Shown here in pieces: positions 16,122 to 24,219 of a stretch of DNA of 33,471 nucleotides (position 1 is its first letter; each line of letters starts with the position of its first letter). Under the pieces are notes generated by a model. It had not been told where the DNA came from. It saw nothing but the letters and a program-made list of their open reading frames with translations, and did not search any database. The stretch comes from Candidatus Aenigmatarchaeota archaeon. GTDB taxonomy: Archaea; Aenigmatarchaeota; Aenigmatarchaeia; JACPZZ01. The position numbers and the translations under genes are program-made. The stretch covers positions 1 through 33,471 of the forward strand of contig JACPZZ010000030.1 in assembly GCA_016195275.1 (NCBI GenBank), written 5' to 3'.

Positions 16122-17248
16122 CTTGTAACTATGCTCTGTTGCAGTTGTGCTTTTGCACCAGCAACATCATCACACGAAACGTATGGGCTGTTGACAGAAG
16201 CCCTACCAAGCAAGGCATTGCCGAGCATGGCGATGTTCCTTGACGCATTGAGGTCTGCATCAAGATTAAGCCCGCATTTGTGACAGGAGAAAAGATTTCC
16301 ATGCCTGAAAGACTTTTGAGTTGTAGCACAGACAGAACAGGTCTGACTTGTGTAGGCGGGATTCACGAAGATGGTCCGCTTTCCGATGTCTCTGGTTTTG
16401 TATTCAACAAATCTTTGGAGTTGCCTGAAAGACCAGCTTCCGAGCTTCTTGTTGAATTTCCTGCCGAATTTTCTGTCCTTTCTGACAGACAGTTTTTCAA
16501 AGACGAACGTATTGTTTTTGCTATTTATAATCGTCTTGCTTATTTGATGGTTGATATCAGCAACGAAACGGTTTTCTCTCCCGCTTATTTTCTTGAGAAG
16601 TCTTTTTGCGGAACGAGTGCCTTTTTGCTGGAGTTTCCTTCGCATATAGAAAAACTCTCCTTTTCTCCTCTTCAAATGTTTGGACGCATAAAATGTATTA
16701 TCGGAACAGACAGCAATCTTGTTGATGCCACAGTCGATGCCGAGTGTTTTGATTCTTTTGTATTTGAACTGTTTATCTTTGATTTCAATAATAAGTTTGC
16801 ACAAAAAGAAATCCTGTCTTGGCGCAAGAACCATACCTTTGACAGTTCCAAAAGCGTATTTTTTGAAATGCTTTGGAATAGTTATTTGAAACTTTTTTCT
16901 GCCTTCAATCGTGCTTACGCTAATAATTCCCTGTTTGAGTTTAGGTGTATAAGTCCTTGCATTGTATCTGACAGAGCCATTAATCCTCTTGACAGGTTTG
17001 TTTCTTTCAAACCCGCTTCTTTTGAGAATATCGCTTGCCTGGTCTCTTGCACACTGGACGAGGGAACTTTGAAGAGAAGGATATGTCCTGCGAAGAAGCC
17101 TATAGGAATGTTTGTGCAATTCGTTTTTGTTGAAAGTCTTGGTTTCCCAGCCAATATCTATGCAATCCTGGACAGCCTTGTTAAAAATTGCTGTTGTTTT
17201 ATTGAGATTTTCATCATGCGGAATTTTAACAGCTATGGTTCTTTGCAT
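16106..17248 (-). CDS. tnpB: TnpB RNA-guided nuclease of an IS605/IS1341-type element
   Basis: 380 aa. All three RuvC acidic positions are present: D in LGIDCGINKIAV, E in VFEKLSV and D in LDADLNASRNIA. The zinc ribbon CSVCATT...CHKCGLN lies before the last one. The N-terminal half is the basic RNA-binding part. There is no tnpA next to it, so the element cannot move by itself. A TATA box 28 bp before the ATG suggests a leaderless transcript. The gene lies between the G6PDH-like gene and rpiA on the same strand. It looks intact and may still act as a guide-RNA nuclease. Confidence 0.93.
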   Translation of the reverse strand: MQRTIAVKIPHDENLNKTTAIFNKAVQDCIDIGWETKTFNKNELHKHSYRLLRRTYPSLQSSLVQCARDQASDILKRSGFERNKPVKRINGSVRYNARTYTPKLKQGIISVSTIEGRKKFQITIPKHFKKYAFGTVKGMVLAPRQDFFLCKLIIEIKDKQFKYKRIKTLGIDCGINKIAVCSDNTFYASKHLKRRKGEFFYMRRKLQQKGTRSAKRLLKKISGRENRFVADINHQISKTIINSKNNTFVFEKLSVRKDRKFGRKFNKKLGSWSFRQLQRFVEYKTRDIGKRTIFVNPAYTSQTCSVCATTQKSFRHGNLFSCHKCGLNLDADLNASRNIAMLGNALLGRASVNSPYVSCDDVAGAKAQLQQSIVTSHLTC

Positions 17249-17376
17249 ATTATTTCATTAGAAGTGAGAATATTTATAGAAAACCATACTGCCGGACAAA
17301 GGCTGGATAATCAGGGAGCTTCGTGTCATGCCGGGGCATATACACCTGTTTATTTCTACACCTCCTTACGAATCGC
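17249..17376 (-). mobile_element. Probable left-end region of the TnpB element
   Basis: A 128-bp gap between tnpB and the G6PDH-like gene. It holds the tnpB TATA box (minus strand tctataaata, 17271-17280) and a short palindrome ATGCCCCGGCAT near 17330-17341 that could be the left-end hairpin. The exact element boundary and target motif cannot be fixed from this copy alone. Confidence 0.4.
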
Positions 17377-18510
17377 CTACGGGAATGACGTTTTTTCTAT
17401 TCCTGCCTTTATGAAAATTTTTATCGCACTCTCATTTGATACAGGCTTCACATTCTTGGAAACGTCCTGGAACTTCCACTGCGGCTCGTATATTTTCTGT
17501 ATGTCTTCTATCGTCATGGTGTTATTGCCGCCTTCCAGCATATTTATTATGTCGCGCACGAGCAGTTCGTAGGGTGTTGCGCCCGAGGGTATTCCGCCCT
17601 CCACAACGCGCGGCTTGCCATCTGGGACTTCCCACAACTGCCATGTGCCTCTGAAGTCCGAATTATACTCCTGCTCCGAATCTGCGTAATTGATCTCCAG
17701 AAACGCGTCTGTCTCAAGGTAAAATCTGATTGTTTTGCATGTAACGCCGTGCGGGAACCCTTTGCCGACTCTTATTGTGACTGTGGCGCTGTCCGCAAAA
17801 AGCCGGCCTTTTACATTGAATACCGCCTGCACAGCAGTCGGGTTCACGCCGTCGTATTCCGGCCTTATGATAAAAGTCTCTACGCCCCTGCAGTCTGCAA
17901 ACTCGGCGCCGGCATATTTGTAAAGCACTTCGATCGGGTGTATCCAGTCAAGAAATATGCCCCCGCTTTCCGGTTTCAATATCCACGTTCTTCTTCTGTC
18001 TTCTGCGTTTTCCTGCTCAAAAAACGTGGCTGCAACCGATATAACTTTCCCGTATTCTCTGGTCGCGTTCACCAGAAGGCTTGGCAAACTCATCGTAAGA
18101 GCTTTCCTTAGGTAATGAAGGTGCAGGTGTACCTTATTGTACCAATTGTTTTTCTTGATATAATCAATGACCTTGTCCATTTCGGATTTGTTGATGCCGA
18201 AAGTTTTTTCAACTACGACGGCCTTGCCATGGTCTATACACTGCAGTATCTGGCTGGCATGGAACTGGTTGGGGCTGGCTATGTAAGCTAGTTGTATGTC
18301 CTGGAAAAAATTTTCCGGCAGGGGGTCGCCCGGATTTATCTGAAAATAGTTTTCCCTGCCAAGGCCCAGTTTTTCCATGATTCCGATTTTTTCCTCGTAA
18401 GATTTTAGGCCAACTGCCTTTGTTATCGCTATTCGCCCGCCGCGTTGTATAGATCTCTGGAGCCTTTCAAACCAGTGGCCCATGCCGATTGCGCCGAGAT
18501 TGTATGTCAT
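17377..18510 (-). CDS. Gfo/Idh/MocA-superfamily dehydrogenase, candidate glucose-6-phosphate dehydrogenase
   Basis: 377 aa. An N-terminal Rossmann-like part (YNLGAIGMGHWFERLQ; IQLAYIASPNQFHASQ) is followed by VVVEKTFGINKSEM and HLHLHYLRKA. EKxFG and HYLxK are reminiscent of the EKPFG and DHYLGK motifs of Zwf-type G6PDH, and ESGGIFLDWIHPIEVL falls where a GFO-type catalytic region is expected. The next gene upstream, overlapping by a few bases at most, is gnd, which uses the downstream product of G6PDH. Function as G6PDH is inference; another sugar dehydrogenase is possible. I chose the ATG at 18510 over a TTG three codons earlier. Confidence 0.65.
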   Translation of the reverse strand: MTYNLGAIGMGHWFERLQRSIQRGGRIAITKAVGLKSYEEKIGIMEKLGLGRENYFQINPGDPLPENFFQDIQLAYIASPNQFHASQILQCIDHGKAVVVEKTFGINKSEMDKVIDYIKKNNWYNKVHLHLHYLRKALTMSLPSLLVNATREYGKVISVAATFFEQENAEDRRRTWILKPESGGIFLDWIHPIEVLYKYAGAEFADCRGVETFIIRPEYDGVNPTAVQAVFNVKGRLFADSATVTIRVGKGFPHGVTCKTIRFYLETDAFLEINYADSEQEYNSDFRGTWQLWEVPDGKPRVVEGGIPSGATPYELLVRDIINMLEGGNNTMTIEDIQKIYEPQWKFQDVSKNVKPVSNESAIKIFIKAGIEKTSFP

Positions 18511-18515
18511 ACGTT

Positions 18516-19433
18516 TCAACTTTTCGCTTCTTTGTTTTTCGCCTTGACCGCATGTCCGCCGAACTCGTTACGTAACGCCGCCAGAACTTTGTCGCTGAAA
18601 GAATCCTTTCTGGAACGGAACCGCGCAAAAAGCGCATGCGACAAACCCGTAAATGGCACGCCATGCTCGATGGCGGCCTGTGTGGCCCAGCGTCCCTCGC
18701 CCGTGTCCTCAACAAAACCTTCGATGTTCTCGAGCTTCGGGTCTTTGCTTAGCGCACGTTCAACCAGCTCAACAAGGTATGAGCGGACAACAGAACCGCG
18801 GTTCCATAGGTAAGCTATTTTTCTGAGGTCAAGCCCTTTGTAAGGCCCCTGTTCCAGAAGTTCAAAACCCTCGCCTATTGACTGCATCATGCCGTACTCA
18901 ATCGCGTTATGAACCATCTTGACAAAGTGGCCTGAGCCCGCCGGCCCGGTATACTCGACGCCTTCGGGAACGCTTACGTCCTTGAACAGAGGCTCCAGCG
19001 CCTTGAAAATTTCTTCGTCCCCGCCGACCATTATGCACATCCCGTTCCGCGCGCCAGACGGCCCTCCGGAACAGCCTGCGTCCAGGAAGTGTATGCCTCT
19101 TTGCAAAAGTTCTTTGTGCCGCCTTGCGCTTTCCTTATAGTTCGAGTTGCCGGCATCGATGATTGTGTCGCCGCTTTGCGTGTGCGGTTTAATCTTTTCA
19201 ATTACTTCGTCAACCGCTTCCGGCGGGACCATTATCCAGACTATTCTGGGCGGCGCAAGAAGCTTAACAGCCTCTTCAAAGCTGTACGCCGGTGCTGCGC
19301 CGCTTTGTTTTAATTCGTTTATGGGTTCGGGCGAACGGTTGGCTGCAACAACTTTGTAGCCTTTGGAAAGAAGCTGTAATGCGACGTTCTTTCCCATCTT
19401 TCCCAGCCCGATCACGGCAACGGTTTTGTCCAT
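18516..19433 (-). CDS. gnd: 6-phosphogluconate dehydrogenase, decarboxylating (short form)
   Basis: 305 aa, the short homodimeric-type Gnd. Oxidises 6-phosphogluconate to ribulose-5-phosphate and CO2. Motifs are VIGLGKMGKNVALQL (cofactor fold), DAGNSNYKES, AGCSGGPSGARNGMCIMVGG, and GHFVKMVHNAIEYGMMQ with the catalytic lysine. FVEDTGEGRWATQAAIEHG is typical of this subfamily. The ATG at 19433 was chosen; a TTG nine codons earlier sits in the promoter. A minus-strand TATA-like run lies about 35-40 bp upstream. Confidence 0.94.
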   Translation of the reverse strand: MDKTVAVIGLGKMGKNVALQLLSKGYKVVAANRSPEPINELKQSGAAPAYSFEEAVKLLAPPRIVWIMVPPEAVDEVIEKIKPHTQSGDTIIDAGNSNYKESARRHKELLQRGIHFLDAGCSGGPSGARNGMCIMVGGDEEIFKALEPLFKDVSVPEGVEYTGPAGSGHFVKMVHNAIEYGMMQSIGEGFELLEQGPYKGLDLRKIAYLWNRGSVVRSYLVELVERALSKDPKLENIEGFVEDTGEGRWATQAAIEHGVPFTGLSHALFARFRSRKDSFSDKVLAALRNEFGGHAVKAKNKEAKS

Positions 19434-19526
19434 GCTATCTGTTGCATATGACGGTTCCAAGAAATAAAAAGGTTTATTTTATTTTCATCTCTTCCGGTAG
19501 CGTGATAAGAGGATATAACGAGTGGC

Positions 19527-20606
19527 CTAAGCCTTCAAATTTTTGTAACGCCTGGACAGGTAACCCAGTGCTATCCTGTAGAGCAGTTTGTTGTACGAAT
19601 AGTCGCGCCCGTTGATAGCGGATAAGATCCTGCTTTTGCCTTTGCTGCTGTTAATTGAGTTTATGATAAAATTATACGTCAGGTTGTTGCCGAATATTTC
19701 CTGCATGAAACGCGATACCATGGAATTTTTCAGCCTGCTTTCGAAATATTCAGTTGCCAACTCCTGATAATTTTTGTTTTCTATTATGCTTTTTGATGCA
19801 AGATAACCTGACGTTATCGCGCGCCTTATGCCGAAACCCAGGAACATGTCCTGCAGGCCCGCAGCCTCCCCCACGTAAAGTTTTCCGCCGGATTGGAACT
19901 CGTTTTTTAAGGAGAACGTGGCTACGCCGCCGACAGCCTTCGGATTCCTGATATCCGGGTCAAAATGCTTTTCAAAAATCTTTTTCGCGCTGTCGAAGCA
20001 GGCGTTCAGTTTTTGAAACTGGCCGGCGAGCATTGTGCACATGCAGCCGTAGCCGTTCGTAACCAGCATATACGCGTACGCTTTAACGTGGGCCTTGTCG
20101 TCTACAAGGCACACAACATGGTTTTCCATGCTGGTTTCGAAAACTATGCCCTTGTCAACCGCGAAAATTTCCTTGCCCGCAGGCCCCGTGGCTATGATAT
20201 TCGCCTCCTCCTTCGGCATTGTGCGGTTGAACGTTATCCGGACGCCGCTGTCAACAGCCTGCTCTTTGAGGCCTGTATCAAGGGTTCCCTTGAAAGGTCC
20301 GCGTTTGAAAAGGTAAAGAGGCGTATCCATTTTCATAGTGCATTGCCTTTCATCTGTCATTAATATGCACTCGTTGAAAGGGTCGCAGTCGAAATTTATT
20401 TTTATGTTCATATCAGCCAGGTCTTTGATTACGTCCTTGTCGTACGGCTTGGCTTCAAACCCCTGTAAATCCCCGCCAAACCTGTGCCCGCAATCTTTTC
20501 CGCTTTCAAAAACTTCCACCTCAAATCCGGCTTTGGCAAGGTTTATAGCTGCGGACAGCCCGGCCGGCCCTGCACCTGCTATTTTTATTTTATCCAATGC
20601 TACCAA
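19527..20606 (-). CDS. Geranylgeranyl-reductase-family FAD oxidoreductase
   Basis: 359 aa. Begins with the FAD-binding pattern KIAGAGPAGLSAAINLAKAGF followed by VEVFE, and ends with the second FAD contact YVGEAAGLQDMFLGFGIRRA and TSGYLASKSI, which is characteristic of archaeal geranylgeranyl reductases. Such enzymes saturate the isoprenoid chains of archaeal lipids at the membrane. No ATG is available; TTG codons at 20606 and 20597 are the candidate starts. The lipid role is inferred from family membership. Confidence 0.8.
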   Translation of the reverse strand: MVALDKIKIAGAGPAGLSAAINLAKAGFEVEVFESGKDCGHRFGGDLQGFEAKPYDKDVIKDLADMNIKINFDCDPFNECILMTDERQCTMKMDTPLYLFKRGPFKGTLDTGLKEQAVDSGVRITFNRTMPKEEANIIATGPAGKEIFAVDKGIVFETSMENHVVCLVDDKAHVKAYAYMLVTNGYGCMCTMLAGQFQKLNACFDSAKKIFEKHFDPDIRNPKAVGGVATFSLKNEFQSGGKLYVGEAAGLQDMFLGFGIRRAITSGYLASKSIIENKNYQELATEYFESRLKNSMVSRFMQEIFGNNLTYNFIINSINSSKGKSRILSAINGRDYSYNKLLYRIALGYLSRRYKNLKA

Positions 20607-20655
20607 CCCCGAAGTTCGGCTAAAAAGGTTTTTATTGGAATTAGTTTATATTGAT

Positions 20656-21183
20656 TCAATTTATTTTCATTTCTTCGGCTTTCTTTCCACTGATCAGTAT
20701 TTCCGAGTTTTTCTCGGGTATTGACGCGATGTCGCCTTTTTTGAACGGGCCGTAAGAGATCATGTCCTCGCCAAGGAACGCGCCTACGTCGTCCGTAAAC
20801 GCAACAACCTTGAGAGGCGCACTGGTTTTCGGCTCCAAAACGTCCTCGCGCAACTGCTTGAATTTATTCAGCGACTCCAGTATGCTTTCGAAGAAAGGCT
20901 TTTCAGAGGGCATCAGGTTCTCCGGGGGCAGCCCTGTTCTTACAGAATACAAGGCCATGTTCAGTATCTTTCTTTCCCTGGTTTCCATTATGAAGCGCAG
21001 CCTGTGTTTCACGTTCTGGAATTCCTGGGCAGCTGCCGGATCGTTTTTTACAGAATCCTCTTTCGCCTTGATGTACTGGGTTGCCTTTTCGAAGAAATCG
21101 TCCGGTATTTTGGAAAGTTTAACTGACAACTCCTCGTCCTTGTGTATTCTACGTATTGTTTCAAAAGTTAGTATGTCTGACAT
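20656..21183 (-). CDS. GINS complex subunit Gins15 (Gins51)
   Basis: 175 aa. An N-terminal helical A domain (LSKIPDDFFEKATQYIKA, KHRLRFIMETRERKILNMAL) and a C-terminal small beta B domain (KVVAFTDDVGAFLGED..YGPFKKGDIASIPEKNSEIL) give the A-B order of Gins15. The protein links MCM and primase at archaeal forks. It directly follows the primase gene, a frequent archaeal pairing. Confidence 0.88.
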   Translation of the reverse strand: MSDILTFETIRRIHKDEELSVKLSKIPDDFFEKATQYIKAKEDSVKNDPAAAQEFQNVKHRLRFIMETRERKILNMALYSVRTGLPPENLMPSEKPFFESILESLNKFKQLREDVLEPKTSAPLKVVAFTDDVGAFLGEDMISYGPFKKGDIASIPEKNSEILISGKKAEEMKIN

Positions 21184-21231
21184 TTCGGCCTATTATTCCT
21201 ATTATTAGATGAAAGGTAAAAATAAAAGCTG

Positions 21232-22707
21232 CTAATCAACGACATATCCGTCGTCTTCCTTTGTTCTGCGCCCTTTTACCGGCTTTTTGGCGGTTTTCCT
21301 TGAGGCCGCCCGGAAGCTCCTGATCGCGTATGTCACAGGGTTTCTGGCGTTCGCTTTTGTTTCCGTGTCAAAGTTTATCCCCATGGATCTGTAGAAATTC
21401 TCTTTATCAAAATTAGGCGGCAGCATTTTTTTCGACGCACGCAGCCACCTGATCTGGCCGCGCACATAATTCGCAGGCAGCGGCGGAGTGTTCTTTTGGT
21501 TCCATTCAGTTATGAAATTTTCGATTTCATCGTCGGACCAGTTCATGTTTCGCAGGAAATTAAAAAGTATTAATATGGACCTTTTCCGCCCGTCAGGCAG
21601 GCCGTATGTTATCTTCTGTATGGACGGGGGGAAAAATTCCTGCGGTATTTTGTCGGAGTTCAGTGCAATGAACCTTTTTTTGACCTCCTCTTCCTTGGCC
21701 TTGGAAGAATTCCAGTCCATGGCCTCTGTTATGAGCGTCTCCATTTCCTCGTTGTCCGTATTCTCCGAATTCAGAAATCTCTCAGCAACCTTCACGTTTT
21801 CCGGTTTGGCTTCCGATTTTTCGAATTTGTCTATGTCGGAAATTTTTATAGGCAGGCTTACTAAAAAACTGGATTCGTGCAGGGAATACGGCAACCGAAA
21901 CATATGACGGCTCGTGAATAGGCCGTATTCAGCAATTGACTTGCCAACGAATTCTTCGGTCGCTTTATTTCCTTCCATCTTTCCTTTATTTGATTCGTTA
22001 AGAGAGCCTTCATATTTCGGAGAATTCGGGTCGTTAGAAATTATTTTGCCTGCGCCGGGAGGTTTGTTGAGATTGAATATTTTACTTATATCCAAACCTT
22101 CTGAACCTATTAGTTTCTCGGGCGCAATCTGTAATTTTCTTGCCATCTCTGTTATATCCGGCTCTGTTCTGAGTAAGGCATCTTCCAGCTTAGGTTTTAA
22201 CTTTTTACTAAGGTACAAAACTATCACCTGCGGTATCAGTGGGTACTGTGTGCGCGTTGGCTTGTAGTCGATTTTTTCGGGAAACGATTCGAAGGGTATA
22301 CCCATATGGAACGACTTGCCTCCGGTGTATTTGACCCCAATGTTCTTTATGCCGTATTTTGTTAACTCATCAAAAAATATTTTAGTGTATATTTTTGCAA
22401 ATTCGAAATCCTTGATATCTATATCTATTATCAGCTCAAACCCCTTTCTTAGATCATCCATATCCTCTCTGCTCATGCCCGGCCTAAGCGACATCGGGTT
22501 GTCCCAGCGTTCAACAGAACCGTGGAATGAAACAGTTCCTGATTTAGCCATGTTTACGATATCAGTCGGATAGATCAGCACATTCGGTCTGTGGCCGAAA
22601 GAACCGTTTTTGAAAATCCCCGCCACTTCCCTGTCTTTAGAAGCTTCCAGTAAGGCATTCTGCACGTCTTCGCGCGAGTAATAATCAAGAATTTGCCTGT
22701 AGTTCAT
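21232..22707 (-). CDS. priS: Fused archaeal DNA primase (PriS domain plus PriL-C-like domain)
   Basis: 491 aa, longer than an ordinary PriS. The catalytic DID motif (D95, D97) lies in ELIIDIDIKD, the TGGKSFH segment ends at H134, and RHMFRLPYSLHE (267-278) matches the nucleotide-binding RLPxSLH region. Residues about 355-445 resemble the C-terminal Fe-S domain of PriL (PPSIQK..GLPDGRKRSILILFNFLR..EWN..LPPNFD..YRSMGIN). The positions that normally carry cluster cysteines are S, F and N. A basic tail follows. Fused single-chain primases are known in DPANN lineages such as Nanoarchaeum. Neighbours are GINS15 and PCNA. Confidence 0.88.
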   Translation of the reverse strand: MNYRQILDYYSREDVQNALLEASKDREVAGIFKNGSFGHRPNVLIYPTDIVNMAKSGTVSFHGSVERWDNPMSLRPGMSREDMDDLRKGFELIIDIDIKDFEFAKIYTKIFFDELTKYGIKNIGVKYTGGKSFHMGIPFESFPEKIDYKPTRTQYPLIPQVIVLYLSKKLKPKLEDALLRTEPDITEMARKLQIAPEKLIGSEGLDISKIFNLNKPPGAGKIISNDPNSPKYEGSLNESNKGKMEGNKATEEFVGKSIAEYGLFTSRHMFRLPYSLHESSFLVSLPIKISDIDKFEKSEAKPENVKVAERFLNSENTDNEEMETLITEAMDWNSSKAKEEEVKKRFIALNSDKIPQEFFPPSIQKITYGLPDGRKRSILILFNFLRNMNWSDDEIENFITEWNQKNTPPLPANYVRGQIRWLRASKKMLPPNFDKENFYRSMGINFDTETKANARNPVTYAIRSFRAASRKTAKKPVKGRRTKEDDGYVVD

Positions 22708-23073
22708 TCAAATCTGTGTTTACTGATATCCTCCCATGAATAAATTCGTGGGGTTCCTTTTTCGACACATCGGTTTAAAAGTTCGTGGTCGCAGAGCATC
22801 CTTGCGTTACCTTTCAAGGGTATCACACCTTGCATACATCCCTGTCTGTATGCAATCGGGATATGCGCTTATTCGCATCTTTTGGATGAGTGCGGGAACA
22901 TTCCCAACTTCCTTGCGGAAGGTTTTATTTGAAAGTTTCCTGTGCGCTTCTTCAAAAGAAGAAGTCTTATTTGCAGGACTTTTCAATAATATAGTTTGCA
23001 TCTTAAAACCTATATACATTCGCATTCATCCCACGAAGAATTCGGCATGTTAAATGGTTTTCTGTTGTAGCAT
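22708..23073. other. 366-bp gap rich in small stem-loops
   Basis: No convincing gene. The region 22809-22964 contains successive short stem-loops: ACCTT/AGGGT (22809-22821), TTGCATACA/TGTATGCAA (9 bp, 22830-22855), ATGCG/CGCAT (22863-22878), GGGAA/TTCCC (22894-22905), CTTCC/GGAAG (22908-22921) and CTTCTTC/GAAGAAG (22947-22964). A 72-codon minus-strand frame at 22807-23025 opens MRMYIGFKMQTILLK, but the hairpins run through it. It may be a structured RNA, a remnant mobile element, or a UTR of pcna-priS. Confidence 0.5.
22807..23025 (-). CDS. Doubtful 72-aa hypothetical protein
   Basis: A lysine-rich minus-strand frame with ATG and a weak purine-rich stretch (gggatgaa) upstream, in the same orientation as pcna and priS. 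I recognise no family. It overlaps the hairpin-rich stretch almost entirely, and a plus-strand frame of similar quality covers the same bases, so it may well be chance. Listed because it would be the only gene in a 366-bp gap. Confidence 0.2.
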   Translation of the reverse strand: MRMYIGFKMQTILLKSPANKTSSFEEAHRKLSNKTFRKEVGNVPALIQKMRISAYPDCIQTGMYARCDTLER

Positions 23074-23826
23074 TCACTCGATCATGTGCGGCGCCAGCAC
23101 GAAAGACATGGAAAACTTATCGCCGTTGTAAAATTCCATCTTCATTGGAAACTCGGAAGAAAACCTGATATTAGCCGTATCCGCCAGCTTAGAGGCCTTG
23201 ACTATTTTCTTCAGATAATCAAGAGGGTAGCCGGATTTGACAGCGGCTGTCGCTTCAAGCTTTGTGATCATGGAATTGCCTTTTTCAAGCTCCAATTCGG
23301 TTGTGTTGGAATCGCCCTCAGACTTTATTTTAAAGCCGTCCGCAGACGCCTCGAAAATGACCACATCCGAAACTATTTCCGCGTCCGCTATCCCCTGCGC
23401 GAGCACGTCCGATTTCAGCTCCACAGACGACGAAAATTCAAGCTTGTCCGTTGGCGGCAATTCGGATTCCGCCATGTCCAATACCGGAACTTCAAAGCGC
23501 CGCGTTGAAGACCCTGTGATAAGCACCTTTAACCTGTTGCGGTTGTCCTCTTTTTTTAACGTTATCCTGTCGCCCGTGCCTGCGCGGCGCAAAACGGAAA
23601 CAAAATTGTTCATATTAACGCCAACAGACGCGTCTTCCGTAACTTCGAGTTTTTCAAAAGCGGCCGCTCCTATTTTCAGGTCAACGACAGCCACCAGAGC
23701 CCGGTCTGCCGCGACAAAACGCAGGCCGTTTTTGCTTATCCTGAAAATACCCTCGTCTATAATCTCCGCAGCTATGCCGACGGAATTCTTCAGCATGTCG
23801 ATGTCCGAAATCGTTAGTTCAAACAT
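23074..23826 (-). CDS. pcn: DNA polymerase sliding clamp (PCNA)
   Basis: 250 aa, the standard PCNA length. The ring subunit that tethers polymerases and nucleases to DNA. Recognisable parts are GLRFVAADRALVAVVDLKI in the first domain, VNMNNFVSVLRRAGTGDRITL, the interdomain connector VLDMAESELPP, YPLDYLKKIVKASKLAD, and the C-terminal SFVLAPHMIE. Its start overlaps the end of the OB-fold gene by 8 bp, so the two form an operon. Confidence 0.95.
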   Translation of the reverse strand: MFELTISDIDMLKNSVGIAAEIIDEGIFRISKNGLRFVAADRALVAVVDLKIGAAAFEKLEVTEDASVGVNMNNFVSVLRRAGTGDRITLKKEDNRNRLKVLITGSSTRRFEVPVLDMAESELPPTDKLEFSSSVELKSDVLAQGIADAEIVSDVVIFEASADGFKIKSEGDSNTTELELEKGNSMITKLEATAAVKSGYPLDYLKKIVKASKLADTANIRFSSEFPMKMEFYNGDKFSMSFVLAPHMIE

Positions 23827-24151
23827 TATGTTCCCTTTCCAATGATCTGACCTTTTTCAAAAGTTCCGCATCGATGCCGTTGACGTTTTGAAGCGATTCG
23901 GCGCGCAATTCGAAACTGTTTTCCGAGGCAAAAACCCTTCCGATAACCTTTATGCTGTCATTAACCTTTATCAAATCGAGGTTTATTTCAGGGTCCGTTG
24001 TCACTTGGACGCTTCCGCTGCCGTCGTCAACCACAAACGAATCCCCGCCCAGCCCGACCACTTTTCCGATGATCTTTACCCGTATATCCTTTTCCGGCTC
24101 AATCTCGTTTATCGACTTTTCGGCAACAGGCAGACGCTTCTGAAATTCCAT
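23819..24151 (-). CDS. Small OB-fold, RPA-like single-strand-binding protein
   Basis: 110 aa from the ATG at 24151. One OB-fold: IRVKIIGKVVGLGGDSFVVDDGSGSVQVTT, then IKVNDSIKVIGRVFASENSFELRAESLQNV. The pattern matches nucleic-acid-binding OB domains of the RPA/RecG-like group. Position in front of pcna, primase and GINS suggests a role as a small RPA subunit, though the partner is not visible. The frame is open to 24253, but those codons lie in the promoter; a TATA box at 24184-24192 favours the chosen start. Confidence 0.75.
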   Translation of the reverse strand: MEFQKRLPVAEKSINEIEPEKDIRVKIIGKVVGLGGDSFVVDDGSGSVQVTTDPEINLDLIKVNDSIKVIGRVFASENSFELRAESLQNVNGIDAELLKKVRSLEREHNV

Positions 24152-24183
24152 GAAAAACCAACAGATTTTGATTACCCTTAAAG

Positions 24184-24219
24184 ATATAAAAAGGCCGCCC
24201 GTGTTTTGCGAACGCGGCC
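24184..24219. promoter_or_regulatory. TATA box and GC-rich inverted repeat upstream of the RPA-like/pcna operon
   Basis: The minus strand tttttatat at 24184-24192 is a TATA-like box about 37 bp before the OB-fold start. Directly upstream, GGCCGC at 24193-24198 pairs with GCGGCC at 24214-24219, with an inner GTT/AAC, forming a GC-rich dyad in an otherwise AT-rich spacer. An operator is possible. Confidence 0.5.

Noticed and set aside
16280-17572. A 430-codon open frame on the plus strand
   Set aside because: It is the antisense of tnpB, which has complete RuvC and zinc motifs; the plus-strand translation shows no family signature.
22736-23053. A 105-codon plus-strand frame across the hairpin cluster
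   Set aside because: No recognisable features, no convincing leader, and it competes with a minus-strand frame over palindromic sequence.
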